Shown here: in pieces, positions 60,907 through 64,000 of the stretch
Layout of the letters: each line of letters starts with the position of its first letter
Position numbering within the stretch: position 1 is the first letter of the stretch
DNA from: Geoglobus ahangari
GTDB taxonomy: Archaea; Halobacteriota; Archaeoglobi; Archaeoglobales; Archaeoglobaceae
DNA length: 64,000 nt
NCBI RefSeq assembly: GCF_001006045.1
Contig: NZ_CP011267.1
Coordinates: 372,001-436,000 of the forward strand
Reading direction: 5' to 3'
The notes under the pieces: model-generated
The model's database searches: none
What the model was told of the DNA's origin: nothing
Seen by the model: only the letters and a program-made list of their open reading frames with translations
Position numbers and translations under genes: made by a program

Positions 60907-62076
60907 ATGAACCGCTGGCTCTACCCGGTTCTAGGAATGATTATCCTGACAATGCTCGGTGGAATATACACCTTTAGCCTTTTCTACCATCCCCTGCAGC
61001 AACATTATGGGATTTCCAGCGTGGCACCGTTCACCCTCGCCTTCTCACTCATAACCCTCACCTACTCGATATTCATAATTCCAGCAGGCATAATCTACGA
61101 CAGACTCGGCCCGAGGATACCGCTGATAGCCGGGGCCTTTGTGATCTTCTCCGGATACCTGCTTGCAAGCCAGATGAAGTTGTTTGAGTGGGACGTTGCG
61201 AGGATACAGTACTACGTTGGCCTTGGGATCCTCCCCGGGCTTGGAATCGCTCTGGTTGATGCTGTGCCGAGGCCTCTTGCATCGAAGTGGTTCCTCGACA
61301 GGCCCGGAACTGCCATCGGGCTTGTGGCGGTCGGATTCGGGATTGGGGCTGCTGTGATGACGCCCGTCATAACATACCTGCTCGAGAGCTACGGAGTCTT
61401 CAGGGCGTTTGCCCTGATTGGACTGCTGTACTTCGGAGTTATAGTGCTATGTTCTCTCCCTATGAGGGATCCGCCTGTCAAAAGGGGGGAGGAGTCTCTG
61501 GATTTCAGCCTCGGAATGGTCGCAAGAGATATCAGGTTCTACAGGCTCTGGTTCGCGTTTTTCCTCTCCTCATTCGCTGGACTCATGGTGATCGGCAACG
61601 CTGCCCCAATACTGAGGAAGGGGGCTGAGAAGGTTCCGGAGCTCGCCGGGCTAGTTGCCCTCTTTCTGATAGTAACATCCCTCGCCAACGCTGGCGGGAG
61701 GTTTGCCTGGGGGGTCGTGCTCGACAGGCTCGGCGTCTTCAGGGCCCTGAGACTGAACTTTGTCTTATCCGCTATCGCATCTATCCTCCTTGCATACCTG
61801 TACTCGAGCTACCTCGTGTTTCCGCTCGCGTCTGTAGTTTACGCCAACTACGGCGGTGTGCTGGCGATGTTTCCGGCAGCGGTCTCGATATACTTCGGGA
61901 AGAAGTACGCAGGGAGAATATACGGAGCAATATTCACTGCTTGGGGATTCTCCGGGCTGCTCGCCCCGTATGTAGGGGGACTGATAAGGGACATGACTGG
62001 TGAGTATGTGTACGCGTTTTATCTGGCGCTCACTGCATGCGTTGTGGCGATCTTGACACTCAAAGATACGGGTTGA
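60907..62076 (+). CDS. MFS transporter (oxalate/formate antiporter-like)
   Basis: The 389-residue protein has 12 hydrophobic segments and an MFS loop IYDRLGPRIPLIAGAFVI between helices 2 and 3. The start resembles the OFA family (FSLFYHPLQQHYGIS, then TYSIFIIPAGII). It probably exports or exchanges an organic anion; the substrate is unknown. A CTTTTTATATAAA box (60871-60883) is about 25 bp upstream of the ATG. Confidence 0.88.
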   Translation: MNRWLYPVLGMIILTMLGGIYTFSLFYHPLQQHYGISSVAPFTLAFSLITLTYSIFIIPAGIIYDRLGPRIPLIAGAFVIFSGYLLASQMKLFEWDVARIQYYVGLGILPGLGIALVDAVPRPLASKWFLDRPGTAIGLVAVGFGIGAAVMTPVITYLLESYGVFRAFALIGLLYFGVIVLCSLPMRDPPVKRGEESLDFSLGMVARDIRFYRLWFAFFLSSFAGLMVIGNAAPILRKGAEKVPELAGLVALFLIVTSLANAGGRFAWGVVLDRLGVFRALRLNFVLSAIASILLAYLYSSYLVFPLASVVYANYGGVLAMFPAAVSIYFGKKYAGRIYGAIFTAWGFSGLLAPYVGGLIRDMTGEYVYAFYLALTACVVAILTLKDTG

Positions 62077-62122
62077 AACGAAACTACCCAATATCGTCAG
62101 GCTAAGGACTTTTGTAAAATAT

Positions 62123-62467
62123 TTAGTCATCCAATTCTTCAAGGATTTTAATTATTTCAGGTTTAAGTCTTGGAATCTCATATTTTATGGCATCCCACAC
62201 TAACTTGTAATCAACTCCAAAATAAGCGTGGATTAATCTATCCCTCATTCCAGCCATTCTTTTCCAAGGAAGCAAAGGATATCTTTCCCTGATGTCATCC
62301 GGAATGTTTTTAGCCGCCTCACCAATAATCTCCAATTTCCTCACAACCGCACTCCTGACAAGATCATTTTTAACAAAACCCTCATAGCCCATATCTCCAA
62401 CAAAAGATTCTATGGCTTCCATCGCTTCAATTATGTCTTTTAGAAAGAGTCTGTAGTCCCTTCTCAT
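62123..62467 (-). CDS. hepT: HepT-type toxin (HEPN, DUF86)
   Basis: The 114-residue protein contains RDRLIHAYFGVDY, the R-x4-H-x-Y motif of the HEPN RNase family, preceded by the helical KIIGEAAKNIP-like segment. It pairs with the nucleotidyltransferase gene upstream, with an ATGA overlap. In MNT/HEPT systems the nucleotidyltransferase inactivates HepT by adding AMP to its Tyr. Confidence 0.92.
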   Translation of the reverse strand: MRRDYRLFLKDIIEAMEAIESFVGDMGYEGFVKNDLVRSAVVRKLEIIGEAAKNIPDDIRERYPLLPWKRMAGMRDRLIHAYFGVDYKLVWDAIKYEIPRLKPEIIKILEELDD

Positions 62468-62757
62468 ACAATTACAACCTCTTTCAATATCCTATCTTTC
62501 AATTCAGGCCTTAATGCTCTTTCCGAGACGATATCCACCCTAACACCGAGCTTTTCCTCAAGGTACTCAGCAAGACCAACCAGATCGAATACAGTCGCTC
62601 CCTCCATGAACCTGACGAGGATATCAATGTCACTATCTGGCTTCCCTTCACCACGCGCATATGAACCAAATACCCCAATTATTTCAGCCTTAAATTCTCT
62701 TTTTATTTCATCTCTGTGCTTCTTCAGGATGCTTATTATTTCCTCAAGTGTTTTCAT
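62464..62757 (-). CDS. mntA: MntA-type minimal nucleotidyltransferase antitoxin
   Basis: The 97-residue protein has GVFGSYARGEGKPDSDIDILV, the GS-x10-DxD motif of the minimal nucleotidyltransferases. It neutralises HepT by AMPylation. The ATG at 62757 follows GGTGGGAGCT; a GTG at 62766 is the alternative start. It is first in a two-gene operon. Direct repeats TAGACTA at 62802-62808 and 62820-62826 lie upstream. Confidence 0.92.
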   Translation of the reverse strand: MKTLEEIISILKKHRDEIKREFKAEIIGVFGSYARGEGKPDSDIDILVRFMEGATVFDLVGLAEYLEEKLGVRVDIVSERALRPELKDRILKEVVIV

Positions 62758-62766
62758 AGCTCCCAC

Positions 62767-62977
62767 CTTATTTAAACAGCGTTTCCTTCAGATCACTCAA
62801 TTAGACTATAAGTAGAAAGTAGACTAATAATAAACTAACCCCACATCAAGTATTTAAGAGTAACAATCAATTGGCCAAAACACTAAAAAGACAACCCTTT
62901 CAACTCTGCAAGCATCTCTGAAAAAACGCACGTCATTCAAAGAACCGCAATACCACAAATAATCGAATTTTTAGAAA
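62767..62977. other. A/T-rich intergenic region between mntA and cytochrome
   Basis: This 211-bp stretch carries a TATA-like box for mntA (TTATTTAAAC, about 62769-62778) and the direct repeats TAGACTA described there. Nothing coding was found. Confidence 0.4.
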
Positions 62978-64000
62978 CTAATTCCAAGTGACGTTTCCAG
63001 TCGGTTCAGATTCCACATTGAAGGTTATACTTGCTGAATATGTTATTCCGCTTCTAGCGTGGCAGCGATTACAATAATAAATATCCCACCGAGTTCCATA
63101 TCCGCCACTTCCATGACACCATGAACATTGGCCAAAGTCTACATTCGAGTAATGATTCCCAGCCGCATGGCAGCCCATGCAGATGTTACCCACAAACGAA
63201 TTGGGGAGCGTGACAGTCTGATTGAGAAAGTTCATGTGATCAGATGTTGTGACCATTGCACTGGAGACTGGATCCATAATTGCTTCTTTGGTTTTTCCGT
63301 ACCCGTGGCAGGTCAGACACGTCAGTTTTTCAGCCACATGCACTCTCAAGGAGTTCGTGTCAAGTGAGACGTTTTGCAGATCGTAAGTCAGGTCAGCGTC
63401 TGGATTAAGATTGCGATACTCCTCAACATTGTGACACTCGAGGCAGTAAGTGGTGTTCACCCAAGAGCTCCTGTAGGTTCCATTTATGTAGTGGTATCTC
63501 AAATGTCCCCAGTTGTTGTTATCGCCCCAACCATCCCCTCCAGATGAACTACCGTGTTCATAAGGGTCTATCTCCACCGGAGCATGAATGAGATTCTGCC
63601 TTTCAGTCCCAAGAGTCCCGTTTACGAGAGAATCATAGATGTTCTTGTGGCACTTTATGCAGAAGTTCGGATCGTTAAAACTCGCGGCAACCCACTCGTG
63701 CTTACCCCCAGATCTCGGCAGGGATACCTCGTACGTTCTCGTCCCGTTGACGTCTGTGAGGGGATCGAAGACGAGGTTCCATCCCGAGTCCTTCGTGTAC
63801 GTCATGTTCCAGAAGTACCTGTAAGTTATCTGCACGCTGAAGTTCGTGTGGCATGCAAGGCAGGCTTCATTCTCTCCAATAGCTATTCCGCTCTGGTTTG
63901 CCCATTCCACGAAGTTCTTGTGAGCAACATAGTCTGGAATGGGTGTGGTGTTGAACGCTCTTGCAACCGGTGCGGTTTTTGTTTGTCCGAGGTAGTCGAT
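62978..64000 (-). CDS. Multihaem cytochrome c, N-terminus beyond window
   Basis: The frame is open from the right edge to the stop at 62978, 340 residues. It has seven CxxCH haem sites (CLACH, CIKCH, CLECH, CLTCH, CMGCH, CSWCH, CNRCH). Scattered His residues are candidate sixth ligands, and there are many NxT/S sites. It is likely extracytoplasmic and part of electron transfer to an external acceptor or enzyme. The signal peptide must lie to the right. Its maturation would need the Ccm proteins encoded in the window. Confidence 0.93.
   Translation of the reverse strand: MDYLGQTKTAPVARAFNTTPIPDYVAHKNFVEWANQSGIAIGENEACLACHTNFSVQITYRYFWNMTYTKDSGWNLVFDPLTDVNGTRTYEVSLPRSGGKHEWVAASFNDPNFCIKCHKNIYDSLVNGTLGTERQNLIHAPVEIDPYEHGSSSGGDGWGDNNNWGHLRYHYINGTYRSSWVNTTYCLECHNVEEYRNLNPDADLTYDLQNVSLDTNSLRVHVAEKLTCLTCHGYGKTKEAIMDPVSSAMVTTSDHMNFLNQTVTLPNSFVGNICMGCHAAGNHYSNVDFGQCSWCHGSGGYGTRWDIYYCNRCHARSGITYSASITFNVESEPTGNVTWN

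Overview
The window is a chromosomal segment of a thermophilic euryarchaeon. Archaeal markers include topoisomerase VI, a histone, an Sm-like protein, box C/D sRNAs, archaeal RNase P RNA, bulge-helix-bulge rRNA processing stems, and many TATA boxes 20-30 bp ahead of leaderless starts. The Sm-like protein, PII protein, beta-oxidation genes, ETF genes, and 16S-tRNA-Ala-23S layout without a linked 5S fit Archaeoglobales. A multihaem cytochrome c and c-type cytochrome maturation genes make an iron-respiring genus such as Geoglobus or Ferroglobus plausible. The genus is an inference.

Layout, left half. The left edge holds a minus-strand cas6-cas8-cas7 block (1-3013). Next come the queC-queE-queD 7-deazaguanine operon, amtB-glnK, a box C/D sRNA, a VapBC pair, small membrane proteins, a decayed HicA/HicB locus and RNase P RNA (10548-10804). 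From 10.8 to 19.7 kb lie a Cys-cluster winged-helix protein with an Sm protein, a sugar-nucleotide epimerase, a ferredoxin-FAD oxidoreductase-CcmA-CcmB operon, and topoisomerase VI followed by a histidine kinase. A second C/D sRNA, with a credible 16S target, and a nuclease/DUF1786/radical-SAM cluster precede the rRNA operon (22.4-27.5 kb, minus strand, tandem promoters).

Layout, right half. This covers molybdopterin and histidine genes (hisC, moaA, mobA), mfnA, a polar amino-acid ABC transporter, a RibBA-like protein with a degenerate RibB half, speD, topA, FKBP, paaK and a histone. A fatty-acid oxidation region follows: acyl-CoA dehydrogenase, thiolase, DUF35, 3-hydroxyacyl-CoA dehydrogenase/enoyl-CoA hydratase fusion, and EtfBA. 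After it come a MinD-type ATPase, aCPSF2, the B12-dependent ribonucleotide reductase nrdJ with thioredoxin, and a GlcD-type dehydrogenase. The last part holds a frameshifted VapC with its VapB, a CRISPR array of 17 full repeats plus one degenerate repeat (58.9-60.1 kb), CcmC, an MFS transporter, an MNT/HEPT pair and the truncated multihaem cytochrome.

Functional links. CcmA, CcmB, CcmC and the cytochrome are parts of one c-type cytochrome programme. Acyl-CoA dehydrogenase, the thiolase group and ETF form a fatty-acid catabolic set. nrdJ and trx share a 10-bp motif at their promoters. The Cas6 at the left edge and the array at the right use the same type of 8-nt repeat handle but lie 56 kb apart. 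Toxin-antitoxin relics and low G+C islands (1-2290, 6.6-7.4 kb, 58.2-60.1 kb, 62.1-63 kb) mark the accessory parts of an otherwise core-gene segment.
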